The notes under the pieces: generated by a model | What the model was told of the DNA's origin: nothing | Database searches by the model: none | Seen by the model: the letters and a program-made list of their open reading frames with translations, nothing else | Assembly: GCF_002967765.1 (NCBI RefSeq) | Contig: NZ_PUHY01000004.1 | Span: 248,001-312,000, forward strand | Direction of reading: 5' to 3' | Origin: Blastopirellula marina | GTDB taxonomy: Bacteria; Planctomycetota; Planctomycetia; Pirellulales; Pirellulaceae | Length of the DNA stretch: 64,000 nucleotides | Program-made: the position numbers and the translations under genes | Shown: positions 16,647 through 26,234 of the stretch, piece after piece | How positions within the stretch are numbered: position 1 is the first letter of the stretch | Layout of the letters: every line of letters starts with the position of its first letter

Positions 16647-17852
16647 ATGAGTAGCGAGAATCCAACGGAAGTCATTGAGCTCGATGTCCGCACCGATGAA
16701 ATGTTGGTGAACATGGGACCGCAGCATCCTAGCACGCACGGCGTGTTGCGATTGGTCCTGCGTACCGATGGTGAAGTGGTCTCGGAAGCTGTACCGCATA
16801 TCGGTTATCTGCATCGCTGCGCTGAGAAGATCGGTGAGAATTTAACCCCACGGCAGTTTGTGCCGTACACCGATCGCATGGATTATCTGGCCGGGATGAA
16901 CATGAATCTTGGCTGGTCGTTGGCTGTTGAAAAGTTGCTGGACTATGATCTGCCTGAAAAGGTGAGGCACACGCGGGTCATTATTGCTGAGCTCAACCGG
17001 ATCGCGAGCCATTTAGTCGGCATGGGAACGTATGGTCTCGACCTGGGAACGTTCAGCCCGTTTCTCTATGCCTTCCGCGAGCGGGAGAAGATTCTTGATC
17101 TCTTGGAATACGTCTGCGGGGCACGGCTTACCTATAGCTATATTACTCCCGGCGGGGTAACCGCTGATTTGCCAACCGGTTGGATCGAAAAGTGCTCGGC
17201 GTTCCTCGACCAATTCGAACCGCAGATTCCGGACTATCACACGCTTCTGACGACTAACGCGATCTTTATCAAGCGTACTGCCGGCATCGGTTTGTTGGCG
17301 GCTGACATGGCGATTGGCTATGCCTGTTCGGGGCCTGTATTACGTGGGTCTGGCGTCGACTACGATTTGCGGCGGGACGGAGACCCGCGGTACACGGCCT
17401 TGTACGAAGGGTACGATTTCGAGGTAGTGGTCCAGAAGGACGGTAGCTACCCGAAGGACCAAGTTTACCCGGAGGTTCCTAGCGAGACGGTGCTGGGGGA
17501 TTGTTGGCATCGCTTTTATGTCCGGATGCTGGAAGTGATCCAAGCCATTAAGTTGATTCGGCAAGGAATGGAGTTCTACCAGAAGGCAACGGGTGATTGG
17601 GGAACCCCCATTAAGTTGAACACGAAATTGCCACCGGGTGAGGCCTATCTCGAAACGGAATGTCCTCGCGGCCACATGGGGTTCTATATCGTGTCGGACG
17701 GGGGAGAATCGATTCCGCGAAGAGCCAGAGCACGAAGTAGCTGTTTTAGTAACCTTTCGATCGTCGAGGAACTTTGCCGAGGTTGCCTAATTGCCGATAT
17801 CCCAGCCATCGTTGGTTCACTGGATATTGTAATGGGGGAAATCGACCGCTGA
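16647..17852 (+). CDS. nuoD: NADH-quinone oxidoreductase subunit D (49 kDa type)
   Basis: 401 aa from the ATG at 16647 (AGGAAAG at 16630-16636), 20 bases after nuoC. It has the quinone-site and hydrogenase-like hallmarks: NMGPQHPSTHGVLRLVL, GYLHRCAEKIGE, YTDRMDYLAGMNMN, and the C-terminal RARSSCFSNLS and PAIVGSLDIVMGEIDR. NuoD forms the quinone-reduction cavity together with NuoB and NuoH. The length is typical and no key motif is missing. Confidence 0.96.
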   Translation: MSSENPTEVIELDVRTDEMLVNMGPQHPSTHGVLRLVLRTDGEVVSEAVPHIGYLHRCAEKIGENLTPRQFVPYTDRMDYLAGMNMNLGWSLAVEKLLDYDLPEKVRHTRVIIAELNRIASHLVGMGTYGLDLGTFSPFLYAFREREKILDLLEYVCGARLTYSYITPGGVTADLPTGWIEKCSAFLDQFEPQIPDYHTLLTTNAIFIKRTAGIGLLAADMAIGYACSGPVLRGSGVDYDLRRDGDPRYTALYEGYDFEVVVQKDGSYPKDQVYPEVPSETVLGDCWHRFYVRMLEVIQAIKLIRQGMEFYQKATGDWGTPIKLNTKLPPGEAYLETECPRGHMGFYIVSDGGESIPRRARARSSCFSNLSIVEELCRGCLIADIPAIVGSLDIVMGEIDR

Positions 17853-17927
17853 TCTGGTCGTAAGTCTTGGCAGGAAAGGGCGATAATGCCGGCCAAGTAG
17901 TTTTCGTCGGTCGATTGGGCCGTTATC

Positions 17928-19223
17928 ATGAGGCCCGTACGCGGCGACGTTTCGCCGGCATCGAGAACGCACAAGGGACGCGCGCACGTGGGAGAGTACT
18001 TCGCAGGCTGGTTTCCCGCCGGATGGGAATTTCTGGGGTACACGCTTGCCGCGCTCATCCAGGCTGTTCTGCTGGTCCACGTGATTGCTCTGGGGGCATT
18101 CGTCTTCATCTGGGCCGAACGAAAAGTCTCAGGACGTATCCAGGATCGTCTTGGGCCAACACGCACCGGTGGAGCGTTCGGCTGGCTGCAATCGCTGGCC
18201 GATGGGATCAAGCTTCTCTCGAAAGAAGACTTGATGCCGAAAGACGCGGATCCAATTCTTTTTCGGTTGGCTCCATACGTTTCATTCGCTGCCAGTTTCG
18301 CGGCTTTCATGGCGTTGCCGTTTGCATTTGATTGGGTGGCGCTGCATATCAACGTCGGTTTGTTCTTCTTGATTGCTGTGCTCGGCTTGGAAGTCTTCGG
18401 CGTGATCTTGGCAGGCTACTCGTCTGGGTCTAAGTGGTCACTCTTTGGGGCGATGCGACAAGCAGCCCAGGTTGTTAGTTACGAAGTGCCACTCGGGATT
18501 TGCGTTGTCGTGCCGCTCATGATTTGCGGCACGATGGACTTAGTCGCAATCGGCGAGCAGCAGCGTGGCCTGTTTACCAACTGGCTGATCTTTCACGACC
18601 CGTTCATCTTCGTCGTGTTCTGGGTTTACTTTACTTGTGCCGTCGCCAGCGTTAACCGGGCACCGTTCGATTTGGCCGAAGCCGAAAGTGAGTTGGTCGC
18701 TGGCTTTTTGACGGAATATTCCGGCATCCGCTGGAGCTTATTCTTCATGGCTGAGTATGGTTCGATGATCCTTGTCTCAGCGCTGGCCGCGATCCTCTTT
18801 TTTGGCGGATGGAACGGTCCCATTCCTGTCTTCAGCGGCTTGATGGATCTTTTCCCAAATTACCTGGGTAACTGCTGGTATTTCGGAACCTTCGCAAACT
18901 TGTTCGGCGTATTGAACCTTTTGATCAAGGCATCGATTGGTGTGATCGCAATGATGTGGGTTCGATGGACGTTCCCGCGATTGCGTGTCGATCAAGTGAT
19001 TACGATGTGTCTGAAATACTGCGTGCCGATCGCAGCCGTTTGCTTGATCGGTGTTTTGTTTTGGACCGCCCTTGGCGTGCCATTCTTCAATGATCTGCTG
19101 CCGGCTCAAGATCGTTCATTGGTGCGGGAGGGATGGGTCCGCGAAGCTGAGAAACGGGCAGCTAAGCGGATCGAACAATTGGAAGCAGCTGCGAAGATGT
19201 CAGCGAAAGGAGAGGTCGAATGA
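17928..19223 (+). CDS. nuoH: NADH-quinone oxidoreductase subunit H
   Basis: 431 aa from the ATG at 17928. A GTG at 17988 (411 aa) may be the real start, because the first 20 residues are Arg-rich and unlike NuoH. About eight membrane helices are visible. Conserved parts include IWAERKVSGRIQDRLGPTR, the cytoplasmic quinone-channel loop LLSKEDLMPKDAD, and NRAPFDLAEAESELVAGF. The C-terminus has a charged helical tail of about 40 residues (AEKRAAKRIEQLEAAAKM) longer than in E. coli. Its stop overlaps the nuoJ start (ATGA), showing translational coupling. Confidence 0.95.
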   Translation: MRPVRGDVSPASRTHKGRAHVGEYFAGWFPAGWEFLGYTLAALIQAVLLVHVIALGAFVFIWAERKVSGRIQDRLGPTRTGGAFGWLQSLADGIKLLSKEDLMPKDADPILFRLAPYVSFAASFAAFMALPFAFDWVALHINVGLFFLIAVLGLEVFGVILAGYSSGSKWSLFGAMRQAAQVVSYEVPLGICVVVPLMICGTMDLVAIGEQQRGLFTNWLIFHDPFIFVVFWVYFTCAVASVNRAPFDLAEAESELVAGFLTEYSGIRWSLFFMAEYGSMILVSALAAILFFGGWNGPIPVFSGLMDLFPNYLGNCWYFGTFANLFGVLNLLIKASIGVIAMMWVRWTFPRLRVDQVITMCLKYCVPIAAVCLIGVLFWTALGVPFFNDLLPAQDRSLVREGWVREAEKRAAKRIEQLEAAAKMSAKGEVE

Positions 19224-19924
19224 ATCTCCTAATCGCGGTCGCTGACGCGACCATCAATTGGCATAGCGTTATGTTCTATGTGGTTGCACTGATTGCCTGT
19301 GGCTTTGCCCTGGTCGTGCTGTTTACCAATAACATCGTTCGCATGGCATTCGCCCTGATCGTTTCGCTGTCGGCCATCAGCGGACTGCTCTTTTTGGCGG
19401 GGGCGTACTTTGTTGGTTCGATGCAGTTGATGATTTACGTCGGCGGAACGGTCGTGTTGCTGATCTTCGGCGTCATGCTGACAGCGCAAAAGGCGTTTAT
19501 CACGATGCGCACCGGCGCAGGCGACTGGCTGCTTGGCTTGCTTGTTGGGGGAACGTTTCTAGCCGTCCTGGTACAGTTGGCTTTCTCGATCCCGCAATGG
19601 GAAAGCTCGGACTATCAGTCGAAGTCGAACGAGGCCTTGACGGCCTACGTCGGAGAACTTGAGCAAGCAATCGAAGCGGGCGAAACACTAACGCAAGATC
19701 AGAGGCAGAAACTGGCACAGCTCGAAGCGGAAGCGACCCAAGGCGAACCACAGCGGGCCGGCGAAATCGGTTTGGCATTGGTGGGACTGCGTCCCGACAA
19801 AGACCCTCAAGCAAACGAAGGCCTGTCAGGCTATTTGCTTCCGTTTGAAATTGTTTCGGTACACCTTTTGGTTGTGCTGATTGGTGCGGCTTACTTGGCT
19901 CGTGCTAAGCGGCAACAAGGTTAG
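19220..19924 (+). CDS. nuoJ: NADH-quinone oxidoreductase subunit J with coiled-coil insertion
   Basis: 234 aa against about 170-185 in typical NuoJ. The first four helices and the GSMQLMIYVGGTVVLLIFGV segment, which holds the pi-bulge helix, are well conserved. After helix 4 a hydrophilic, Glu/Gln-rich stretch at about 125-180 (ALTAYVGELEQAIEAGETLT) is inserted before the last helix (about 207-227). The insertion is predicted to be helical, possibly a coiled coil outside the membrane. It overlaps nuoH by 4 bases. Confidence 0.93.
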   Translation: MNLLIAVADATINWHSVMFYVVALIACGFALVVLFTNNIVRMAFALIVSLSAISGLLFLAGAYFVGSMQLMIYVGGTVVLLIFGVMLTAQKAFITMRTGAGDWLLGLLVGGTFLAVLVQLAFSIPQWESSDYQSKSNEALTAYVGELEQAIEAGETLTQDQRQKLAQLEAEATQGEPQRAGEIGLALVGLRPDKDPQANEGLSGYLLPFEIVSVHLLVVLIGAAYLARAKRQQG

Positions 19925-19946
19925 ATCAGAAAAGGACCGACGAACC

Positions 19947-20282
19947 ATGCAATTCTTCTACGAACCAATCGGCCTTTCGCATTACCTTGCGGTTGGAGCG
20001 TTCCTGTTCGTAACGGGAATCGTCTGCATGGCAACCAAGCGGAATGCACTGGGGATCTTGATGGGAATCGAATTAGTCCTCAACGGCGCGATTCTCAATT
20101 TTGTTGGTTTCGCCAGTCCCTACTTCCGCGAAGACAATCTCGGACTTGATGGCCATGTGATTGCTTTATTCGTCATTGTGTTAGCGGCCGCAGAAGCTGC
20201 CGTAGCGTTAGCGATTGCCTTGAACTTCTACAATAACCACGCGACGATCGACGTCGATAAGGCACAAGAACTGAAAGGTTGA
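19947..20282 (+). CDS. nuoK: NADH-quinone oxidoreductase subunit K
   Basis: 111 aa from the ATG at 19947, with AAAGGA at 19931-19936. Three membrane helices, with the buried glutamates of the proton path in MGIELVLNGAILNFV (first) and AAAEAAVALAIAL (second). The length is only slightly above the usual 100. A TTG at 19881 would extend it into the nuoJ end and is rejected. The stop TGA shares a base with the nuoL ATG. Confidence 0.95.
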   Translation: MQFFYEPIGLSHYLAVGAFLFVTGIVCMATKRNALGILMGIELVLNGAILNFVGFASPYFREDNLGLDGHVIALFVIVLAAAEAAVALAIALNFYNNHATIDVDKAQELKG

Positions 20283-22705
20283 TGGAGACATTTGCCCCCT
20301 ATCTTCCGATGCTACTCGCGACCGCGGTTTTGCTGCCGTTGGTTTCGTTCTGCGTGATTCTAGTGGCCGGGCCTCAATTGGGAAGCCGTGGTCGTGGAGC
20401 TTCCTATGTTGCCACGACGGCCATCGTTGGATCGCTCGTCTTGTCGATCTTTGCGACCGGGATTTGGTTCGGCATGCATCCGACCTCTGCGCCGCATAAT
20501 GCTGAGGATGCAGCAGCAACGGAACACGCTGAAGAAACACACTCACCGCCCCCAGTACTCACAGGACATGGCTACACGATCGCTACGCTGGCCGGCACCG
20601 AGGTGTCGATCAATTACTACATTGATAGCTTGACGATTTTAATGTTCGGGCTGGTGACATTCATCGCGACGTGCATCCATTTCTATTCCACTGGCTACAT
20701 CCACGACGAACTTCATGGTGTCGTCGATCACGAGGCAATCCGCCGTGATGGCGAATCGGTACGTCGGCCAGGGCGTTATGCTCGCTTCTTCCAGGCGTTG
20801 TCGCTCTTTTGCTTCAGCATGCTTGGTTTGGTGATCTCAGGTAACTTCCTGATGACGTTTGTCTTTTGGGAGTTGGTTGGGCTTTGCTCGTGGTTTCTAA
20901 TCGGCTTCTATGTCGAACGTAACTCCGCTTCGACCGCCGCCAACAAAGCGTTCATCGTTAATCGGGTTGGCGACTTTGGCATGCTGGTTGGCATGATGAC
21001 GCTGTGGGCCAGCTTAGGGACTTTCAATTTCGGCGATATTGATCGTGGCTCGGACGATCAAGGGATTTTTTCTTTGATGCGTAGCGAGCAGGATCATTAC
21101 GCTCTGGTCGTTCCAGAAGGATTGGTACAACTTGCGGCCGCCGAAAAAGTAAAAGAGCTTGCCTTGTCGTCCGAAGCGTCGCTCAGCGCCGCACAACTTC
21201 AAGCGAAAGTTAACGAAAAGATTCCTCAGTGGCGTGATGGGAAGGCCGAAGGAGACGCGACTCGTTACGGTCACATACTCTTGATGATTGCTGGTCTTGG
21301 TATCTTTTGCGGATGCGTCGGCAAAAGTGCTCAGTTCCCGCTGCATGTTTGGTTGCCAGATGCGATGGAAGGCCCAACACCTGTCTCGGCTTTGGTTCAC
21401 TCGGCCACGATGGTTGCGGCGGGCGTGTTTCTGGTCGCGCGATCGTATCCGATCTTCTTACCCGAAGTGCTGCTGGTGATTGCCTGTATTGGCTGTATGA
21501 CGCTGCTCATCGGAGCATCGATCGCCATCGTCGCAACCGACATTAAACGTGTTCTGGCCTACTCAACGGTCAGTCAGCTTGGCTACATGATGCTGGCCTT
21601 GGGCGTCGGCGGTTGGGCGGCCGGCGTGATGCATTTGGTGACGCATGCCTGTTTTAAGAGTTTGCTGTTCCTGTGCTCTGGGTCGGTAATCCACGCAGTG
21701 CACACCAACGAAATGCCGCAGATGGGCGGACTGCGTCATAAGATGCCGTGGACGGCTTACACCATGTTGATCGGCTGTTTGGCTATTGCCGGGGTCGGGA
21801 TACCTTCGGCATTGGGAATCTCATTCGGGCTTAGTGGTTACTACTCGAAGGATGCCATTCTCGAACAGATTTACTCATTTCGCGTGCTGAATCCTGTGTG
21901 GGGCAACGTCTTTTTTGGAATCGCAGTTGGTGGTGCTGTGCTGACGGCATTTTACATGTTCCGGATGTGGTACTTAACGTTTGCTGGCGAGCCAAGATCG
22001 CAGAAAAAATACGATCATGTTCAAGAATCACCTAGGGTCATGGTCGTACCGTTGGTCTTGTTGGCTGTGCTCGCTGTTGCCGTAGCTTGGCCAGTTTATG
22101 ATTGGATCGGATTTCCGACCTTGGCTCGCACGATTGAACAAGCTCGTCCCGCCGGGATTTGGAGCGACATGAGCGGACAGGCGTGGCACGTGGTGCTGCC
22201 GGAAGAATCGAAAGGGCATGCTGCCAATGTCAAAGGCCCAGTTGGCCTGATTGCCTTCGCGGCCGCATTGGGCGGTATTATGCTCGCATCGGTCTTTTAC
22301 TTGTGGCGAACGCTGGATGTGGCGGACGTACGTAAGACCTTTGTTCCGGTCTACGGTTTCCTCTTTGGGAAGTGGTACTTTGACGAGATCTACAACATCG
22401 TCTTCGTTCGTGGAACCTTGCTGATCGCCGCGATGGTGGCTTGGTTCGATCGCCAAGTGATCGACCGTTTTGTCGATGGCTTGGCTTGGATGGCCGTCGC
22501 GATCGCACGTTGTGGTGACTCCTGGATCGATCGACGTGGCGTCGATGGCTTGGTGAATTGGTTCGCTGATCGGACCTACGAACTCGGTAGTCGCCTTCGC
22601 GGCGTTCAAACGGGCCACCTGCGGCAATATGTGATGTTAATCGTGGCAAGCACAGTAACGTTGTTTTTGATTTTGAGTTTGTGGACTTACTCCTTCGCAC
22701 GTTAG
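20282..22705 (+). CDS. nuoL: NADH-quinone oxidoreductase subunit L, enlarged
   Basis: 807 aa from the ATG at 20282 (TGATG overlap with nuoK). Typical NuoL has 610-680 residues. The antiporter-like core is intact, including the functional glutamate in FVFWELVGLCSWFLIGFY and the segment FPLHVWLPDAMEGPTPVSAL. Extra material sits at about 62-95 (His/Glu/Ala-rich), 140-165 (charged) and above all 254-328, a hydrophilic helical insertion (LAAAEKVKELALSSEASLSA). The C-terminus keeps the lateral helix and final anchor. It is the distal proton pump subunit. Confidence 0.94.
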   Translation: METFAPYLPMLLATAVLLPLVSFCVILVAGPQLGSRGRGASYVATTAIVGSLVLSIFATGIWFGMHPTSAPHNAEDAAATEHAEETHSPPPVLTGHGYTIATLAGTEVSINYYIDSLTILMFGLVTFIATCIHFYSTGYIHDELHGVVDHEAIRRDGESVRRPGRYARFFQALSLFCFSMLGLVISGNFLMTFVFWELVGLCSWFLIGFYVERNSASTAANKAFIVNRVGDFGMLVGMMTLWASLGTFNFGDIDRGSDDQGIFSLMRSEQDHYALVVPEGLVQLAAAEKVKELALSSEASLSAAQLQAKVNEKIPQWRDGKAEGDATRYGHILLMIAGLGIFCGCVGKSAQFPLHVWLPDAMEGPTPVSALVHSATMVAAGVFLVARSYPIFLPEVLLVIACIGCMTLLIGASIAIVATDIKRVLAYSTVSQLGYMMLALGVGGWAAGVMHLVTHACFKSLLFLCSGSVIHAVHTNEMPQMGGLRHKMPWTAYTMLIGCLAIAGVGIPSALGISFGLSGYYSKDAILEQIYSFRVLNPVWGNVFFGIAVGGAVLTAFYMFRMWYLTFAGEPRSQKKYDHVQESPRVMVVPLVLLAVLAVAVAWPVYDWIGFPTLARTIEQARPAGIWSDMSGQAWHVVLPEESKGHAANVKGPVGLIAFAAALGGIMLASVFYLWRTLDVADVRKTFVPVYGFLFGKWYFDEIYNIVFVRGTLLIAAMVAWFDRQVIDRFVDGLAWMAVAIARCGDSWIDRRGVDGLVNWFADRTYELGSRLRGVQTGHLRQYVMLIVASTVTLFLILSLWTYSFAR

Positions 22706-22738
22706 ACCCCCAACGCTGGCCTGCCGAAAGGCAATCGC

Positions 22739-24499
22739 ATGGATAACTTTACCCTTACCATCATCACCTCGCTGATCTTCACGCCAGTGTTGGGGGCAGT
22801 CGTGTTGTTGTTCCTTCCTGCGGAAAACAAGCCACTGCTGCGATGGTTTACGCTGCTGACGACTTTGCTCGTGATGCTGCCGACACTATGGATCGCGATG
22901 CCCTATAGCGATCAGCTGAGTTTTCAGATCGACATGGCTGGCGTCCAGAAGGTTATTCAGCTGCCATGGATTCCCTCGTTTGATATTCAGTTCTTTCTCG
23001 GGATCGATGGAATCAGCTTTCCTTTGCTCATGCTAACCGCCATCATTTCCTTTTTAGCGATCGGGGCGAGTTGGACTATCGATAAGCACGTGAAGAGCTA
23101 CTGCGTGCTTTATCTACTTCTGTTGGCCGGAATGATGGGGGTCTTCCTTTCGCTTGATTTCTTCCTGTTCTATATCTTCTGGGAAGTGATGCTGCTGCCG
23201 ATGTATTTCCTGATCGGCGTTTGGGGGGGGCCGCGGAAGGAATATGCGGCAATCAAATTCTTTCTCTACACGCTCTTCGGTAGCGTGTTGATGCTGATTG
23301 CTGTGTTGATGCTTTACTTCAATAGCGACCTGCGTCAGCTTTCTACCGATCAGCTTGATGTTGCTCATGTTGCCGCCTGGGACGAATCAGGCAAGCTGCT
23401 CACCAGCGAGGCCTACAAAACACAGCTCGATGCGGCAAAGTACCCAGTCCACACGTTCAACATTTTGGCCCTCCAGCAATTAGGGCAACACACCGACGTG
23501 TTCGATCAAGCACTCTTGTTTGGGAGATCGATCCAATGGTGGGCGTTTGTGCTGCTGTTCATTGGTTTCGCCATCAAGGTCCCTAGTGTGCCGCTGCATA
23601 CCTGGCTGCCGGATGCTCACGTTGAAGCTCCGACGCCGATCTCGATGATCCTGGCTGGCGTGCTGCTAAAGATGGGGGGCTATGGAATCGTGAGAATCTG
23701 TTACCCGATTTGCCCCGACGCGGGATACGACCTGGTTTGGTTTGTCTGCTCGATTGGTGTCATCAGCATGGTTTACGGCGCCTTCGCCGCGCTGGCCCAG
23801 AAGGATTTTAAACGAATGGTCGCTTACAGCTCGGTGAGCCACATGGGCTACGTCGTGCTGGGACTGGGGGTATGGAGTGCAACCGTCGGTAACGTCTTTG
23901 ATCCGGTTTCATGGAGCATGGGGGTCAAAGGAGCGCTGTTTCAAATGATTGGCCACGGCATCAGTTCCGCGGGCATGTTCTGTATGGTGGGCGTGATCTA
24001 CGATCGCGTTCATCATCGCGAGCTCGACAAGTTCGGCGGACTATACGGAAAAATGCCGGTCTACACGGCGATGGCGATGTTGCTGTTCTTCGCCGGCTTG
24101 GGGCTACCTGGTTTGTGTGGTTTCATTGGCGAAGCGTTCGTTGTCCTTTCGGTTTGGAAGTTGAGCGGGGCACTCGCGGTCGTTGCCGCTGCGGTGGTGA
24201 TCTTGACGGCTGGCTATATCTTGTGGGCCATTCAACGTGTTTATCTCGGGCCAGAGTATCACGGGCCGCATGAAGACGATTTGAGTGAGATAACCCCACG
24301 CGAGTTCCTCATCGCCCTGCCCTTGTGTGTCCTAGCCGTTGTTCTGGGCGTATTCCCGAACACCGTATTCCGCTATATGGACAGTACGGTCGATCAGCAA
24401 ATTGCTGATCTAACCGAGTGGACCGAAGAAGTGAAGTACCCGCGTCTGCGTGCCGAACGTGAGGCATCGCAGGAAGATGAAGTGGCCGCGAAAGATTAG
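22739..24499 (+). CDS. nuoM: NADH-quinone oxidoreductase subunit M
   Basis: 586 aa; typical NuoM has about 500. Proton-channel motifs are present: FYIFWEVMLLPMYFLIGVWG with the key glutamate near 149, IKVPSVPLHTWLPDAHVEAP and QKDFKRMVAYSSVSHMGYV. A hydrophilic insertion at about 196-240 (DVAHVAAWDESGKLLTSEAY) and an acidic C-terminal tail (ASQEDEVAAKD) account for much of the extra length. GAAAGG precedes the start. It follows nuoL by 33 bases. Confidence 0.95.
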   Translation: MDNFTLTIITSLIFTPVLGAVVLLFLPAENKPLLRWFTLLTTLLVMLPTLWIAMPYSDQLSFQIDMAGVQKVIQLPWIPSFDIQFFLGIDGISFPLLMLTAIISFLAIGASWTIDKHVKSYCVLYLLLLAGMMGVFLSLDFFLFYIFWEVMLLPMYFLIGVWGGPRKEYAAIKFFLYTLFGSVLMLIAVLMLYFNSDLRQLSTDQLDVAHVAAWDESGKLLTSEAYKTQLDAAKYPVHTFNILALQQLGQHTDVFDQALLFGRSIQWWAFVLLFIGFAIKVPSVPLHTWLPDAHVEAPTPISMILAGVLLKMGGYGIVRICYPICPDAGYDLVWFVCSIGVISMVYGAFAALAQKDFKRMVAYSSVSHMGYVVLGLGVWSATVGNVFDPVSWSMGVKGALFQMIGHGISSAGMFCMVGVIYDRVHHRELDKFGGLYGKMPVYTAMAMLLFFAGLGLPGLCGFIGEAFVVLSVWKLSGALAVVAAAVVILTAGYILWAIQRVYLGPEYHGPHEDDLSEITPREFLIALPLCVLAVVLGVFPNTVFRYMDSTVDQQIADLTEWTEEVKYPRLRAEREASQEDEVAAKD

Positions 24500-24519
24500 C
24501 ACCGAGCTGTTAGCCTGAT

Positions 24520-26229
24520 ATGTTCTTCACTTTGGTGAACCATCTGACGTCCGACACACTCGCCAGCCTCATGGGATTTGGGGCGGAGTTAGTGTTGTGC
24601 GCGACAATCGTGGTGATCTTGCTGGCTCGGATGTTTCGCTTCTCCGAGAAAATCGACTCGGTCTATTTCGCGTTGGTTGGTACCATCTTAGCGATTGCCG
24701 TTCTTTCTCCCCTGGCACCATGGGATGTTAGCCAAAGCCCGGCTCGCATGGTCCCCATCGGCGCCTTGCCTCGCATTGAACTGTTTACAGGGATGTTGGT
24801 GAACGACGGCTTTGCGGTGGTGACGAAGACGCTGATGCTCGTCTTTCTACTGCTGTTTTTTATCTTAATTAAGCTGACCCGGGCTCACCGAAAGGAAGAT
24901 AATACCGACTTCATTTCGCTCATTCTAGGTTCCGCACTAGGCATGTTTTTGATGGTCTCAGCCAATCATATGCTGGTGGTCTTCCTCGCGATCGAGATGG
25001 CCTCGGTTCCCTCCTATGCCCTTGCTGCGATGCGACGACGCGATCCACGCGGTTCGGAAGCGGCGCTTAAGTATGCCGTGTATGGCGCCGGTACGGCTGG
25101 GGTGATGCTTTACGGAATCAGTCTTCTATGTGGGATGCTTAACTCGGCCCATCTGCCGACGATGGCGGTTCGTTTGAGTGAAATGGCCGAAGCAGGACTC
25201 TCTCCGGCGCAAAATGTCATGTTGGTCATGGCGGCTCTGATGATTCTCGCAGGTCTGGCTTTTAAGTTGTCGGCCGTGCCGTTTCATCAATGGTGCCCTG
25301 ACGTGTTTGAAGGAGCAACCGCGGAAGTGGGGGCATTCCTTTCGGTTGCGTCCAAAGCTGCTGCCTTGGCGCTGCTTCTTCGTGTTGCTTTAGGCTTAGG
25401 TGCAATCGAATCGGCTCCTCAGCCGCTGATTGCCATAAGCGATACCTCCCTATCCGTGGCTGATATAGACAACGCCGCAAACTTAAATCCGGAAGAGCCA
25501 ACGCCGGGTGACGCGATGCAGCCAATTCGGAGTTTCATCGCGCTGCTCATTGCCGTTGTGGCGGCGGTCACTTGTACCTTTGGTAACTTGGCAGCTTTCG
25601 CACAGACGAACATCAAACGTTTGTTGGCTTACTCTACGATTGCGCATGCTGGTTATATGATGATGGCTGTGCCTCCTATTTTGACGCTCGCGCCCTCAAA
25701 TCCGGAGGCTGCCGGAGCGTGTGCGGGTTACTTGACACTTTATGTGGCGGTTTACTTGCTGATGAACCTCGGGGCATTCGCTGTCGCGGCAATAGTGCGT
25801 GATGTGACTGGTAGCGAGCAGATCTCCGACTATGCCGGGATGATTCAACGCAATTTGCCCATCGCAGTTTGCTTTACCATCCTGCTCGTGAGCTTGGTCG
25901 GTCTGCCTCCGCTGGCAGGTTTCATTGGCAAGTTCGCGGTGTTTGCTGGCTTGGCTCGTGGCTATCTACTTACCGGCGAAACTTATTTAGTTGGACTGCT
26001 TGTCGTCGGTTGTTTGAATACGGTGATCAGCTTGTTCTATTACTTGCGAGTGGTGAAGATCATGACGATCGATCCCATCGATCCCGATGCGGCTCCAATG
26101 CAAGAGTCGCCCGGCGTCTTGCAAGTCGGTTACCTATGGGCCATTACCGCACCGGTTCTCGTATTGATTATTGCTTGGGATTTCCTGAACGTCTGGATTC
26201 AGGCTGCCGTTCGAGGATTAGTTATCTAG
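24520..26229 (+). CDS. nuoN: NADH-quinone oxidoreductase subunit N
   Basis: 569 aa; typical NuoN has 480-500. Antiporter-type segments are visible: VVFLAIEMASVPSYALAAMR with the conserved glutamate, FKLSAVPFHQWCPDVFEGA, TNIKRLLAYSTIAHAGYMMM and LVGLPPLAGFIGKFAVF. A hydrophilic stretch at about 298-335 (SVADIDNAANLNPEEPTPGD) is inserted between helices. It closes the recognisable complex I operon; the next gene starts 5 bases later. Confidence 0.94.
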   Translation: MFFTLVNHLTSDTLASLMGFGAELVLCATIVVILLARMFRFSEKIDSVYFALVGTILAIAVLSPLAPWDVSQSPARMVPIGALPRIELFTGMLVNDGFAVVTKTLMLVFLLLFFILIKLTRAHRKEDNTDFISLILGSALGMFLMVSANHMLVVFLAIEMASVPSYALAAMRRRDPRGSEAALKYAVYGAGTAGVMLYGISLLCGMLNSAHLPTMAVRLSEMAEAGLSPAQNVMLVMAALMILAGLAFKLSAVPFHQWCPDVFEGATAEVGAFLSVASKAAALALLLRVALGLGAIESAPQPLIAISDTSLSVADIDNAANLNPEEPTPGDAMQPIRSFIALLIAVVAAVTCTFGNLAAFAQTNIKRLLAYSTIAHAGYMMMAVPPILTLAPSNPEAAGACAGYLTLYVAVYLLMNLGAFAVAAIVRDVTGSEQISDYAGMIQRNLPIAVCFTILLVSLVGLPPLAGFIGKFAVFAGLARGYLLTGETYLVGLLVVGCLNTVISLFYYLRVVKIMTIDPIDPDAAPMQESPGVLQVGYLWAITAPVLVLIIAWDFLNVWIQAAVRGLVI

Positions 26230-26234
26230 ATTTC

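Noticed and set aside
25869-26234. Extended form of the small protein after nuoN, reading through the nuoN end
   Set aside because: The extension lies inside nuoN in another frame and has no domain character; the ATG at 26235 fits the operon.
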